Assembly: GCA_015064195.1 (NCBI GenBank)
Contig: SVSO01000177.1
Location: 1-6,139, forward strand
Reading direction: 5' to 3'
DNA from: Oscillospiraceae bacterium
Lineage (GTDB): Bacteria > Bacillota_A > Clostridia > Oscillospirales > CAG-272
Length of the DNA: 6,139 nt
The notes under the pieces are model-generated. The model was not told where the DNA came from and did no database searches. It saw nothing but the letters and a program-made list of their open reading frames with translations. Shown here piece by piece: positions 1 through 5,294 of the stretch. A program made the translations under genes and the position numbers. Within the stretch, counting starts at the first letter, position 1. Each line of letters starts with the position of its first letter.

Positions 1-164
1 TGGCGCTGCAGAGCCTGCTGAACATCGCCGTTGTGACCAACTCCATGCCCAATACCGGCATTTCGCTCCCGTTCTTTTCCTATGGCGGCTCGTCTCTGTG
101 CGTGCTGATGGTTGAGATGGGAATCGTACTGTCCATATCGCGCTATTCCAAGCAGAAAAAATAG
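1..164 (+). CDS. ftsW: FtsW/SpoVE-family SEDS peptidoglycan polymerase, C-terminal end (partial)
   Basis: Only the last 53 codons are in the window; the first complete codon is at 3-5 and the stop is TAG at 162-164. The visible protein carries the signature of the SEDS family (FtsW, RodA, SpoVE), with TNSMPNTGISLPFFSYGGSS at about visible residues 12-31. A final hydrophobic membrane segment (CVLMVEMGIVLSIS) and a short basic tail, RYSKQKK, follow. SEDS proteins are polytopic membrane glycosyltransferases that polymerise lipid II with a partner class B penicillin-binding protein. murG starts 18 bp downstream on the same strand, the usual dcw-cluster order, so the two are almost certainly cotranscribed. 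Context favours FtsW over RodA. The sporulation paralogue SpoVE occupies the same place beside murG in Bacillus and cannot be excluded from the tail alone. Confidence 0.93.
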   Translation, partial: ALQSLLNIAVVTNSMPNTGISLPFFSYGGSSLCVLMVEMGIVLSISRYSKQKK

Positions 165-182
165 AAACACGAGGAAAAATCA

Positions 183-1316
183 GTGAAAGTTTTAATGACC
201 GGCGGCGGTACCGGCGGACACGCCAATCCCGCCATCGCCATCGCCAATACCATCCGTGAAAATCAGCCCGATGCCATCATCGAGTTCGTTGGTACGTCGA
301 GAGGCATCGAGAACAAACTGGTGCCTGCGGAGGGATATAAGCTCCACCATGTGGAGGTTCAGGGCTTCAAGCGCCGCCTGACGCCGTACAACATCAAGTC
401 CGCGTGGCTGGCCTTCACCTCGCCCATCAAGGCGAAGAAGCTCATCCGCGATTTCCGTCCCGATCTTGTCATCGGCACCGGCGGATACGTCTGTTGGCCG
501 CTTCTGAAGGCGGCGGCATCCATGGGCATCCCGACAGCAGTACACGAATCCAACGCCTATCCGGGCGTGGCGGTGAAAATGCTGGCGCGGTATGTGGATC
601 GCATCTATACCACCTTCGATGCCACTGCAGACAATCTCGGCGACGAATACCGCGAAAAGATTCTCAAGGTGGGCAATCCCGTCAAGACGGCGTTCACATC
701 GCTCGGCCGTGCGGAGGCAAGACGTGTGCTCGGTATCGAGGGCAGATACAAATACTTCCTGCTGTCCTGCGGCGGCAGTATGGGCGCAGAGAAGGTCAAC
801 GACGAGATGCTCGCGTTCATGCGTGACTATACGAAGGATCATCCCGAGCTGCTCCACGTTCACGCCACCGGTGCCATCGAATACGAGGCGGCAACGGCGA
901 AATTCAGGGAATACGGCCTCGAGGGCTGCGAGAATATCAAGCTGCTCGAATACATCTACGACATGCCCCAGCAGATGGCGGCGGCGGATATCGTTGTCAG
1001 CCGCGCCGGCTCTATGTCGTTGTCGGAGCTTGCGATGCTCGGCAAATGTGCGGTGCTCATTCCCTCGCCGCATGTGACGGAGAATCATCAGTACAAGAAC
1101 GCGCGCGTACTTGCAGATCGCAATGCGGCACTGCTGTTTGAGGAGAAGGAGCTGACGGACGGCAGGCTGACCGATGCGCTGGCAGCACTTCTCGCCGACG
1201 ATGCGAAGCGTGCAGCGATGGAAAACAACGTCAAAGCTTTCGCGCTTACTGACGCAAATAAGAGCATTTACTTCGATCTTCTCCGCCTTGTGAGCGAGAA
1301 AAAGGCGAAATCGTAA
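183..1316 (+). CDS. murG: MurG, UDP-GlcNAc:lipid I N-acetylglucosaminyltransferase
   Basis: MurG transfers GlcNAc from UDP-GlcNAc to lipid I, giving lipid II on the cytoplasmic face of the membrane. The protein has 377 residues, a normal length for this GT-B-fold, GT28-family enzyme. Visible motifs in order are the N-terminal glycine loop GGTGGH (8-13), GTGGY (98-102), HESNAYPG (121-128; usually HEQN), VGNPVK (163-168), the C-terminal glycine loop GGSMGA (197-202), SRAGSMSLSE (273-282, where Glu282 matches the family's conserved nucleotide-sugar-binding Glu) and NHQYKNA (301-307). The N-terminal half binds membrane and lipid I; the C-terminal half binds UDP-GlcNAc. The start is a GTG at 183, chosen because GAGGA at 171-175 is well placed and the glycine loop then begins at residue 7, as is normal. 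It follows the ftsW-type gene by 18 bp with no terminator between. I see no clear terminator after its stop. Confidence 0.97.
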   Translation: MKVLMTGGGTGGHANPAIAIANTIRENQPDAIIEFVGTSRGIENKLVPAEGYKLHHVEVQGFKRRLTPYNIKSAWLAFTSPIKAKKLIRDFRPDLVIGTGGYVCWPLLKAAASMGIPTAVHESNAYPGVAVKMLARYVDRIYTTFDATADNLGDEYREKILKVGNPVKTAFTSLGRAEARRVLGIEGRYKYFLLSCGGSMGAEKVNDEMLAFMRDYTKDHPELLHVHATGAIEYEAATAKFREYGLEGCENIKLLEYIYDMPQQMAAADIVVSRAGSMSLSELAMLGKCAVLIPSPHVTENHQYKNARVLADRNAALLFEEKELTDGRLTDALAALLADDAKRAAMENNVKAFALTDANKSIYFDLLRLVSEKKAKS

Positions 1317-1355
1317 ATATTTCATCAATTTATCATATAAATACGCGCAAAAACC

Positions 1356-1385
1356 TTGACTTTTTGAATAAAGCTATGTTATAAT
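1356..1385 (+). promoter_or_regulatory. Sigma-A-type promoter with extended -10, driving ftsQ
   Basis: TTGACT at 1356-1361 and a consensus TATAAT at 1380-1385 are separated by 18 bp. A TG at 1377-1378, one base before the -10, makes it an extended -10 (TGtTATAAT). It lies in the AT-rich gap after murG and would give ftsQ a leader of roughly 85-90 nt. It means ftsQ need not depend on the upstream murG transcript. This is a sequence match only; no start site has been measured. Confidence 0.8.
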
Positions 1386-1396
1386 ATATTATAAAG

Positions 1397-1428
1397 GCGG
1401 AATTTTGGCCGTCCGCGGATACGGGCGG
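1397..1428 (+). other. Structured ftsQ leader with two mutually exclusive stems
   Basis: GCGGA at 1397-1401 can pair with TCCGC at 1412-1416. The overlapping segment 1409-1415 (CCGTCCG) can instead pair with 1422-1428 (CGGGCGG), giving 7 bp with one G-U pair and a 6-nt loop. The two pairings share bases 1412-1415, so only one can form at a time. No U-tract follows, so this is not an intrinsic terminator. A smaller hairpin (AAAGC 1453-1457 with GCTTT 1461-1465) lies just before the ftsQ ribosome binding site. The structures are visible; any regulatory role is speculative. Confidence 0.35.
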
Positions 1429-1468
1429 AAAAATATGCGCCTTCGTTAGGGAAAAGCAGAGCTTTCAC

Positions 1469-1473
1469 GGGGG
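1469..1473 (+). promoter_or_regulatory. Ribosome binding site that decides the ftsQ start
   Basis: A run of five G lies 7 nt before ATG 1481 but only 4 nt before the in-frame TTG at 1478. The spacing favours ATG 1481. The site is a weaker match to the anti-Shine-Dalgarno sequence than the AGGAGG of ftsZ. Confidence 0.6.
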
Positions 1474-1480
1474 CATATTG

Positions 1481-2353
1481 ATGAGTCAATCGGAAAACCG
1501 TCGGGAAAGCAGATTCTTTACCGGCGGCCAGGGCGAGCTTTCGCAGATCAAGAGCAAAGAGCGGCTGCAGAAGTTCGTCCGGTATAACAAAACAAAAAAG
1601 CAGATCTCGCGATTCGTGTATATCGCGGTTTTCGTTGCAGCGATCATCCTGTTTCTTTTAATCTGTCTGTCGGTCTTTTTCAGGATCCGCACCATTGAGG
1701 TGGTGGGAAGCGCACGCTACAGTGCTGATTCGGTGATATCGGTGTGCGGCATCACGACGGATATGAGCCTCTATGAGGTAACGAACCGGGATGTGGAGAT
1801 CCTGCCGAAAAAGCTCTCTTACATCCGCCGCGCTTCGATTCGGCGCAAGCTGCCGAGTACACTGGTGATCAGCTTAACGGAGGATACACCGGTGTATTTT
1901 GCCGAGCTTTATGGCGAGTATTTTGTGCTGTCGGATGAGCTGCGTGTGCTGGAGCAGGTGTTTGACCGTACGGTTCTTGCGGATAAGGGGCTGATTGAGC
2001 TGGTGCTTCCGGCGATCAATTCGGCCATTACCGGCTCGAAGATCGAGTTTGAGGCATCCACGACGGAGCGGTATGTTACGGAGTATCTGTATGCGCTGCA
2101 GTCGAGCGAGCTTTTGCCGAAGGTGAGCGCATTTGATCTGCGCGACCGATTCGCTGCCGCTATGATCTGCGAGGAGATTTACCTCGTGAAGCTGGGCAAT
2201 GGCGATGAGTTGGGAACCAAGCTGACAGCAGTGGCAGGCATGCTGGAAAATGAGATTTTCGCTGATCGGGTTCCGGCGACCATTGATGCTTCCGACCCCA
2301 GCGAATGCCCGGTCATTAAGGATAAGGAAGCCGTCATCGCGTTTGATCGGTAA
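1481..2353 (+). CDS. ftsQ: FtsQ/DivIB cell division protein
   Basis: This is a bitopic divisome protein that in characterised bacteria forms a complex with FtsL/DivIC-type proteins and helps control septal peptidoglycan synthesis. Of 290 residues, about 1-45 form a basic cytoplasmic tail, 46-68 a single membrane helix (FVYIAVFVAAIILFLLICL...), and about 70-138 a POTRA domain that begins IRTIEVVGSARYS and ends LVISLTEDTPVYFAE. A beta domain follows (GEYFVLSDELRVLEQV, about 145-160, through about 270). Identification rests on topology, the POTRA pattern and position between murG and ftsZ; sequence conservation in this family is low. I chose ATG 1481 over TTG 1478 because of ribosome-binding-site spacing. 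It has its own promoter and a leader of about 90 nt. The usual dcw neighbour ftsA does not follow; ftsZ comes next after 118 bp. In Gram-positive naming it would be divIB. Confidence 0.92.
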   Translation: MSQSENRRESRFFTGGQGELSQIKSKERLQKFVRYNKTKKQISRFVYIAVFVAAIILFLLICLSVFFRIRTIEVVGSARYSADSVISVCGITTDMSLYEVTNRDVEILPKKLSYIRRASIRRKLPSTLVISLTEDTPVYFAELYGEYFVLSDELRVLEQVFDRTVLADKGLIELVLPAINSAITGSKIEFEASTTERYVTEYLYALQSSELLPKVSAFDLRDRFAAAMICEEIYLVKLGNGDELGTKLTAVAGMLENEIFADRVPATIDASDPSECPVIKDKEAVIAFDR

Positions 2354-2391
2354 CGGAATCGTAAAAAAATATTGAATTTTCATAAAATCCC

Positions 2392-2420
2392 TTGCAAAAG
2401 GTGAAAATTGATATTATTAT
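2392..2420 (+). promoter_or_regulatory. Probable sigma-A-type promoter for ftsZ
   Basis: TTGCAA at 2392-2397 and TATTAT at 2415-2420 are separated by 17 bp, in the AT-rich gap between ftsQ and ftsZ. A second overlapping -10, TATTAT at 2412-2417, is preceded by TG at 2409-2410 but lacks a well-spaced -35. No terminator hairpin is seen after ftsQ, so readthrough from the ftsQ promoter is also likely. The predicted leader is about 45 nt and shows no strong structure. Confidence 0.65.
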
Positions 2421-2456
2421 ATAGGTAGTAGTTTTGATAACGGACTCAGAAATATT

Positions 2457-2462
2457 AGGAGG
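2457..2462 (+). promoter_or_regulatory. Consensus ribosome binding site of ftsZ
   Basis: A full AGGAGG lies 9 nt before ATG 2472. It is the strongest such site in the window and fits the high expression expected of FtsZ. Confidence 0.85.
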
Positions 2463-2471
2463 ATACAGAAA

Positions 2472-3632
2472 ATGGCATTTGAATTTGATGATAACTTCGA
2501 CAGTGGCGTAAATATAAAAGTAATCGGTGTCGGCGGCGGCGGTAATAACGCAGTCAACCGCATGATTTCCACCAACGTCCGCGGCGCGGAATTTATCGCA
2601 GTCAATACGGACAGACAGGCACTGTCTCATTCCAATGCAGTTCATAAGATCGACATCGGCGAAAAGATTACCAAGGGTCACGGCGCAGGTGCTAATCCCG
2701 AGGTTGGCGCTCGCGCTGCCGAGGAATCCATCGAGGAGATCAAGGCTGTTCTCGACGGCTCCGATATGGTATTTATTACCGCAGGTATGGGCGGCGGCAC
2801 CGGTACCGGCGCGGCTCCCATCGTGGCGAAGGCTGCCAAAGATATGGGCATCCTCACCGTCGGTGTTGTTACCAAGCCTTTCGCATTTGAAGGCAGACGC
2901 CGTATGATGCAGGCTGAGACCGGCATCAAGAACCTCATCGACAGTGTGGATTCTCTCATCATCATTCCCAACGAAAGACTCAAGCAGGTTTCCGATACCC
3001 GCATCACCCTCGTGAACGCATTTGAAGTAGCCGACGACGTACTCCGTCGTGGTGTGCAGAGTGTCGCTGAGCTGATCAATGTCAACGGCTTCATCAACCT
3101 CGACTTTGCTGACGTTTCCGCTATCATGAAGGGTGCCGGCTATGCGCACATGGGTGTCGGCGATGGCAAGGGCAAGGACAAGGCAGTTCTGGCAGCAAAG
3201 GCAGCCATTTCCAGCCCCCTGCTCGAAACCTCCATCGCTGGTGCACGCGGCATCATCATCTCCATCACCGCATCTCCCGACATCGGCCTCGAAGAGGTTG
3301 ACATCGCATCCAACATGGTCGCTGATGAGGCGCATCCTGATGCAAACATCATTTGGGGTGCTGCATTCGATCCGGAGCTTGAGGATGAAATGCGCGTAAC
3401 CGTCATCGCTACCGGCTTTGACAATGCGCCCAAGAGCATGCAGGATACTGTAGAGTCCCAGCTGAAGAAGGAAGCAGAGGCTGCTCCCGAGAAGGCTGCT
3501 CCCGCAGAGGCTCCCAAGGCAGAGGAAGCGCCCAAGGCTGCTGATACCGAAAAGCCCAAGAAGAAGGACGAGCTTATCTCCGACGATGATTTCAACGAGC
3601 TGCTTGGCTTGTTTAAGGAAGGCAAGAGATAA
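2472..3632 (+). CDS. ftsZ: FtsZ, tubulin-like cell division GTPase
   Basis: FtsZ polymerises with GTP into the cytoplasmic ring that places and organises septal wall synthesis. The 386-residue length is typical. The GTPase core is complete: [13 protein letters not shown] (19-31), NTDRQAL (45-51), GAGANPEVG (71-79), the tubulin signature GGGTGTG (108-114), NERL (167-170) and the T7 synergy loop NLDFAD (209-214), in which Asp211 and Asp214 match the catalytic acids. The folded part ends near residue 320. A linker of about 45 residues rich in Ala, Pro, Glu and Lys follows, with a 15-nt-period direct repeat in the DNA (GGCTGCTCCCG at 3479-3489 and 3494-3504). The last residues are [18 protein letters not shown]: acidic, then hydrophobic, then basic, like an FtsZ tail, but without the common Pro-x-Phe-Leu core. 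It has its own promoter, a strong ribosome binding site and a terminator after it. Confidence 0.99.
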   Translation: MAFEFDDNFDSGVNIKVIGVGGGGNNAVNRMISTNVRGAEFIAVNTDRQALSHSNAVHKIDIGEKITKGHGAGANPEVGARAAEESIEEIKAVLDGSDMVFITAGMGGGTGTGAAPIVAKAAKDMGILTVGVVTKPFAFEGRRRMMQAETGIKNLIDSVDSLIIIPNERLKQVSDTRITLVNAFEVADDVLRRGVQSVAELINVNGFINLDFADVSAIMKGAGYAHMGVGDGKGKDKAVLAAKAAISSPLLETSIAGARGIIISITASPDIGLEEVDIASNMVADEAHPDANIIWGAAFDPELEDEMRVTVIATGFDNAPKSMQDTVESQLKKEAEAAPEKAAPAEAPKAEEAPKAADTEKPKKKDELISDDDFNELLGLFKEGKR

Positions 3633-3644
3633 TTACCGATAACT

Positions 3645-3678
3645 AAGAAGAGACGGATACTTTCCGTCTCTTCTTTTT
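3645..3678 (+). terminator. Intrinsic terminator of ftsZ
   Basis: A perfect 13-bp stem (AAGAAGAGACGGA 3645-3657 with TCCGTCTCTTCTT 3663-3675) encloses a 5-nt loop and runs into TTT at 3676-3678, so the 3' side ends in CTTCTTTTTG. It starts 12 nt after the ftsZ stop and ends the dcw transcript here. Confidence 0.92.
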
Positions 3679-3685
3679 GTCCCTC

Positions 3686-3721
3686 AAAAAACTGTCCGGC
3701 ATCCTTTGGGATGCCGGACAG
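3686..3721 (-). terminator. Intrinsic terminator of glnA
   Basis: A perfect 13-bp, GC-rich stem (CTGTCCGGCATCC 3692-3704 with GGATGCCGGACAG 3709-3721) has a 4-nt loop. On the minus strand it is followed by six U (A-run at 3686-3691). It begins 7 nt past the glnA stop. Only 7 bp separate its U-tract from that of the ftsZ terminator. Confidence 0.93.
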
Positions 3722-3728
3722 CAGTTGA

Positions 3729-5153
3729 TTAAAGATTATAATACTTGTCGAATTCTGCGGGATGCGGAATCTTGGAAAGCTCACGGCATTCTTCGCGCTT
3801 GGTCTTGATGAAGTTTTTAAGCAGCTCTTCCGGGAATACGCCGCCGGCGGTCAGGTAGTCGTGATCCGCTTCGAGTGCATCCAGTGCCTGATCGAGCGTC
3901 GTGGGCAGACCCTTGAGCTTGGCCTTCTCTTCATCGGAGAGGTGGAACAGATTGAAGTCGTAGGGACCCCAGCCGTTTTCGTGGGGATCGATCTGCTTCT
4001 TGATACCGTCCAGACCTGCCATCAGGATTGCTGCGTAGCAGAAGTACGGGTTGCAGGTTGCATCGGGGTTTCGCAGCTCAAAGCGGCGCTTGTTCGGTGC
4101 CTTTGCGTAAGCGGGAATACGGATGACTGCGCTGCGGTTGGAGGTTGCGTAGCCGACGGTTACGGGAGCCTCGAAGCCGGGAATGAGGCGCTTGAAGGAG
4201 TTGGTGCTGGGGTTGGTCAGCGCGCAGAGGGATGCGATATGATAGAGCAGACCGCCCATGAACCAGTGCGCTTCCTTGGAGAGGTGCGCATATCCGTTGT
4301 CATCAGAGAATACCGGCTCGCCATCCTTCATGAGCAGCATATGAACGTGCATGCCGCTGCCTGCCTCGCCGTAGATGGGCTTGGGCATAAAGGTTGCAGA
4401 CTTGCCGTACTTTAAGGCGGTGTTGTGGATGATATACTTGATCATCATGGTTGCGTCAGCCATGAAGGACATCTTGCCGAGCTGCGGCTCAATTTCGAAC
4501 TGGCCGGATGCTGCAACCTCAGGATGATGGTAGTTGATCTCGATGCCGGCTTCCTTCATGCGCAGAACCATTTCGCTGCGGCATTCATAGGAGGAGTCAA
4601 ACGGCTTTGCGATGTGGTAGTTCTTCTGCTTCGGAACAACGACACCGAGACCCTCGGTGGCACTGTTGAGATAGGAGTTCTTCGCATCCATCGAAACGCC
4701 GATGTAGTTGGGCTGTACGTCCCAGCCAACCTGGTCGAACAGATAGAATTCAAATTCAGGCAGGATGAGCATGGTGTCTGCGATGCCGAGATCCTTCATG
4801 TACTGCTCAGCAGCCAGTACGATGTTACGGGGATACTGGGGCAGCGGGCGGTTTTCGGGATTGTCGATAATCATCGCGTTGCCCGTCATGGAGAGGGTGG
4901 GAATCTCGCAGAAGGGATCGATGATGGCGGTGTCGGGATCGGGGATGAAGACCATGTCGCTCTTCTCAACGACCGCGTAGCCGTAGTTAGACGCATCGAA
5001 GCCGATGCCGCTCTTCATGGTGTCTTCGGAGAAGTTGTCTGCGGGGATGGTAACATGACGGTACTGACCGTTGATGTCAACCATCTTGAAGTCAACCATC
5101 TTGATGTCATGCTCTTTGATGAGATTCAGAATATCCTGAACGCTTTTTGCCAT
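3729..5153 (-). CDS. glnA: Type I glutamine synthetase (glutamate-ammonia ligase)
   Basis: GlnA makes glutamine from glutamate, ammonium and ATP; the family works as a dodecamer in the cytoplasm. The protein has 474 residues, closer to the long GSI type than to the roughly 444-residue Bacillus type. Core motifs are intact: PEFEFYLFD (132-140, metal-binding Glu133 and Glu135), HHPEVAASGQFEIE (209-222, Glu212 and Glu220), GSGMHVH (265-271, His269), NPSTNSFKRLIPGFEAPV (314-331, flap Glu328), SNRSAVIRIP (338-347) and RRFELRNPD (356-364, Glu359 and Arg361). Two places differ from textbook enzymes. The substrate loop reads GFDASN (51-56) instead of FDGSS, keeping the Asp. NLFHLSDEE (401-409) puts Phe403 where adenylylated enzymes have Tyr. 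ATG 5153 is preceded, 9 nt away, by AAGAGG. The gene is monocistronic, with its own promoter and terminator, convergent with ftsZ. No nitrogen-regulator gene is adjacent. Confidence 0.97.
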   Translation of the reverse strand: MAKSVQDILNLIKEHDIKMVDFKMVDINGQYRHVTIPADNFSEDTMKSGIGFDASNYGYAVVEKSDMVFIPDPDTAIIDPFCEIPTLSMTGNAMIIDNPENRPLPQYPRNIVLAAEQYMKDLGIADTMLILPEFEFYLFDQVGWDVQPNYIGVSMDAKNSYLNSATEGLGVVVPKQKNYHIAKPFDSSYECRSEMVLRMKEAGIEINYHHPEVAASGQFEIEPQLGKMSFMADATMMIKYIIHNTALKYGKSATFMPKPIYGEAGSGMHVHMLLMKDGEPVFSDDNGYAHLSKEAHWFMGGLLYHIASLCALTNPSTNSFKRLIPGFEAPVTVGYATSNRSAVIRIPAYAKAPNKRRFELRNPDATCNPYFCYAAILMAGLDGIKKQIDPHENGWGPYDFNLFHLSDEEKAKLKGLPTTLDQALDALEADHDYLTAGGVFPEELLKNFIKTKREECRELSKIPHPAEFDKYYNL

Positions 5154-5188
5154 GGGGGTATACCTCTTTTCAAATTTAATCTGATAAT

Positions 5189-5217
5189 ATTATATCGTAA
5201 TCTGCAGAAAAAATCAA
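5189..5217 (-). promoter_or_regulatory. Sigma-A-type promoter of glnA
   Basis: Read on the minus strand, TTGATT (5217-5212) and a consensus TATAAT (5194-5189) are exactly 17 bp apart. Transcription should begin near 5182, leaving a leader of about 30 nt. That is too short for a riboswitch or attenuator, so control is most likely at initiation. Confidence 0.85.
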
Positions 5218-5230
5218 GATGCGGCGTGAA

Positions 5231-5252
5231 ATTTCTGTAATATTATAGAAAT
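5231..5252. promoter_or_regulatory. 22-bp near-perfect palindrome upstream of glnA, candidate operator
   Basis: ATTTCT (5231-5236) and AGAAAT (5247-5252) are the outer arms. The inner TAATATTA (5238-5245) is self-complementary, and the only unpaired position is 5237/5246. The centre lies about 60 bp upstream of the expected glnA start, a usual place for an activator or upstream operator. It does not match the TnrA/GlnR box TGTNAN7TNACA. The symmetry is directly visible; protein binding is inference, and an AT-rich palindrome of this kind could have other causes. Confidence 0.5.
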
Positions 5253-5285
5253 GCTCCCGCGGAGCGCCGCAGGAGCATGGTTTTT
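5251..5285. terminator. Hairpin terminator between the propeller gene and glnA
   Basis: ATGCTCC (5251-5257) pairs with GGAGCAT (5272-5278). After one C-A mismatch, GCGG (5259-5262) pairs with CCGC (5267-5270) around a 4-nt loop, giving an 11-bp stem. It lies 16 nt after the stop of the minus-strand gene at 5295. On the minus strand the following tract is UUUCUAUAAU, which is imperfect. On the plus strand a cleaner GGTTTTTG follows. It is probably a terminator for the upstream minus-strand gene, possibly acting in both directions. Confidence 0.65.
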
Positions 5286-5294
5286 GTGCGATTT

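Noticed and set aside
192..1328. A 378-codon open frame on the minus strand opposite murG
   Set aside because: It covers almost exactly murG, has no ribosome binding site, is rich in His, Cys and Arg with no recognisable domain, and arises from the codon bias of the real gene.
1478..1480. TTG as the ftsQ start
   Set aside because: The G-run at 1469-1473 would be only 4 nt away, and ATG 1481 immediately follows at a better spacing. The difference is a single residue.
2341..2391. A terminator after ftsQ
   Set aside because: Only short weak pairings are possible and no U-tract follows; the region is simply AT-rich promoter DNA.
2334..3335. A 333-codon open frame on the minus strand opposite ftsZ
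   Set aside because: The true gene here is unmistakably ftsZ. The antisense product has no domain and a composition typical of reversed codons.
3477..3545. A tandem repeat or mobile fragment in the ftsZ linker
   Set aside because: The short GGCTGCTCCCG repeat follows from the Ala/Pro/Glu/Lys-rich linker, which is low in complexity in most FtsZ proteins.
5154..5188. A riboswitch or leader RNA controlling glnA
   Set aside because: The predicted leader is only about 30 nt and forms no clear structure.
3762..5240. Two long plus-strand open frames (217 and 271 codons) opposite glnA
   Set aside because: They are antisense shadows of glnA with no ribosome binding site or promoter of their own, and the second runs through the glnA promoter.
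5242..5247. A second glnA promoter using the TATAAT inside the palindrome (minus strand)
   Set aside because: The GC-rich hairpin occupies the place where a -35 would be, and nothing resembling TTGACA is found there.
5231..5252. TnrA/GlnR nitrogen box in the palindrome
   Set aside because: TGTAA is present, but the TNACA half is not at the required 7-bp spacing on either strand.
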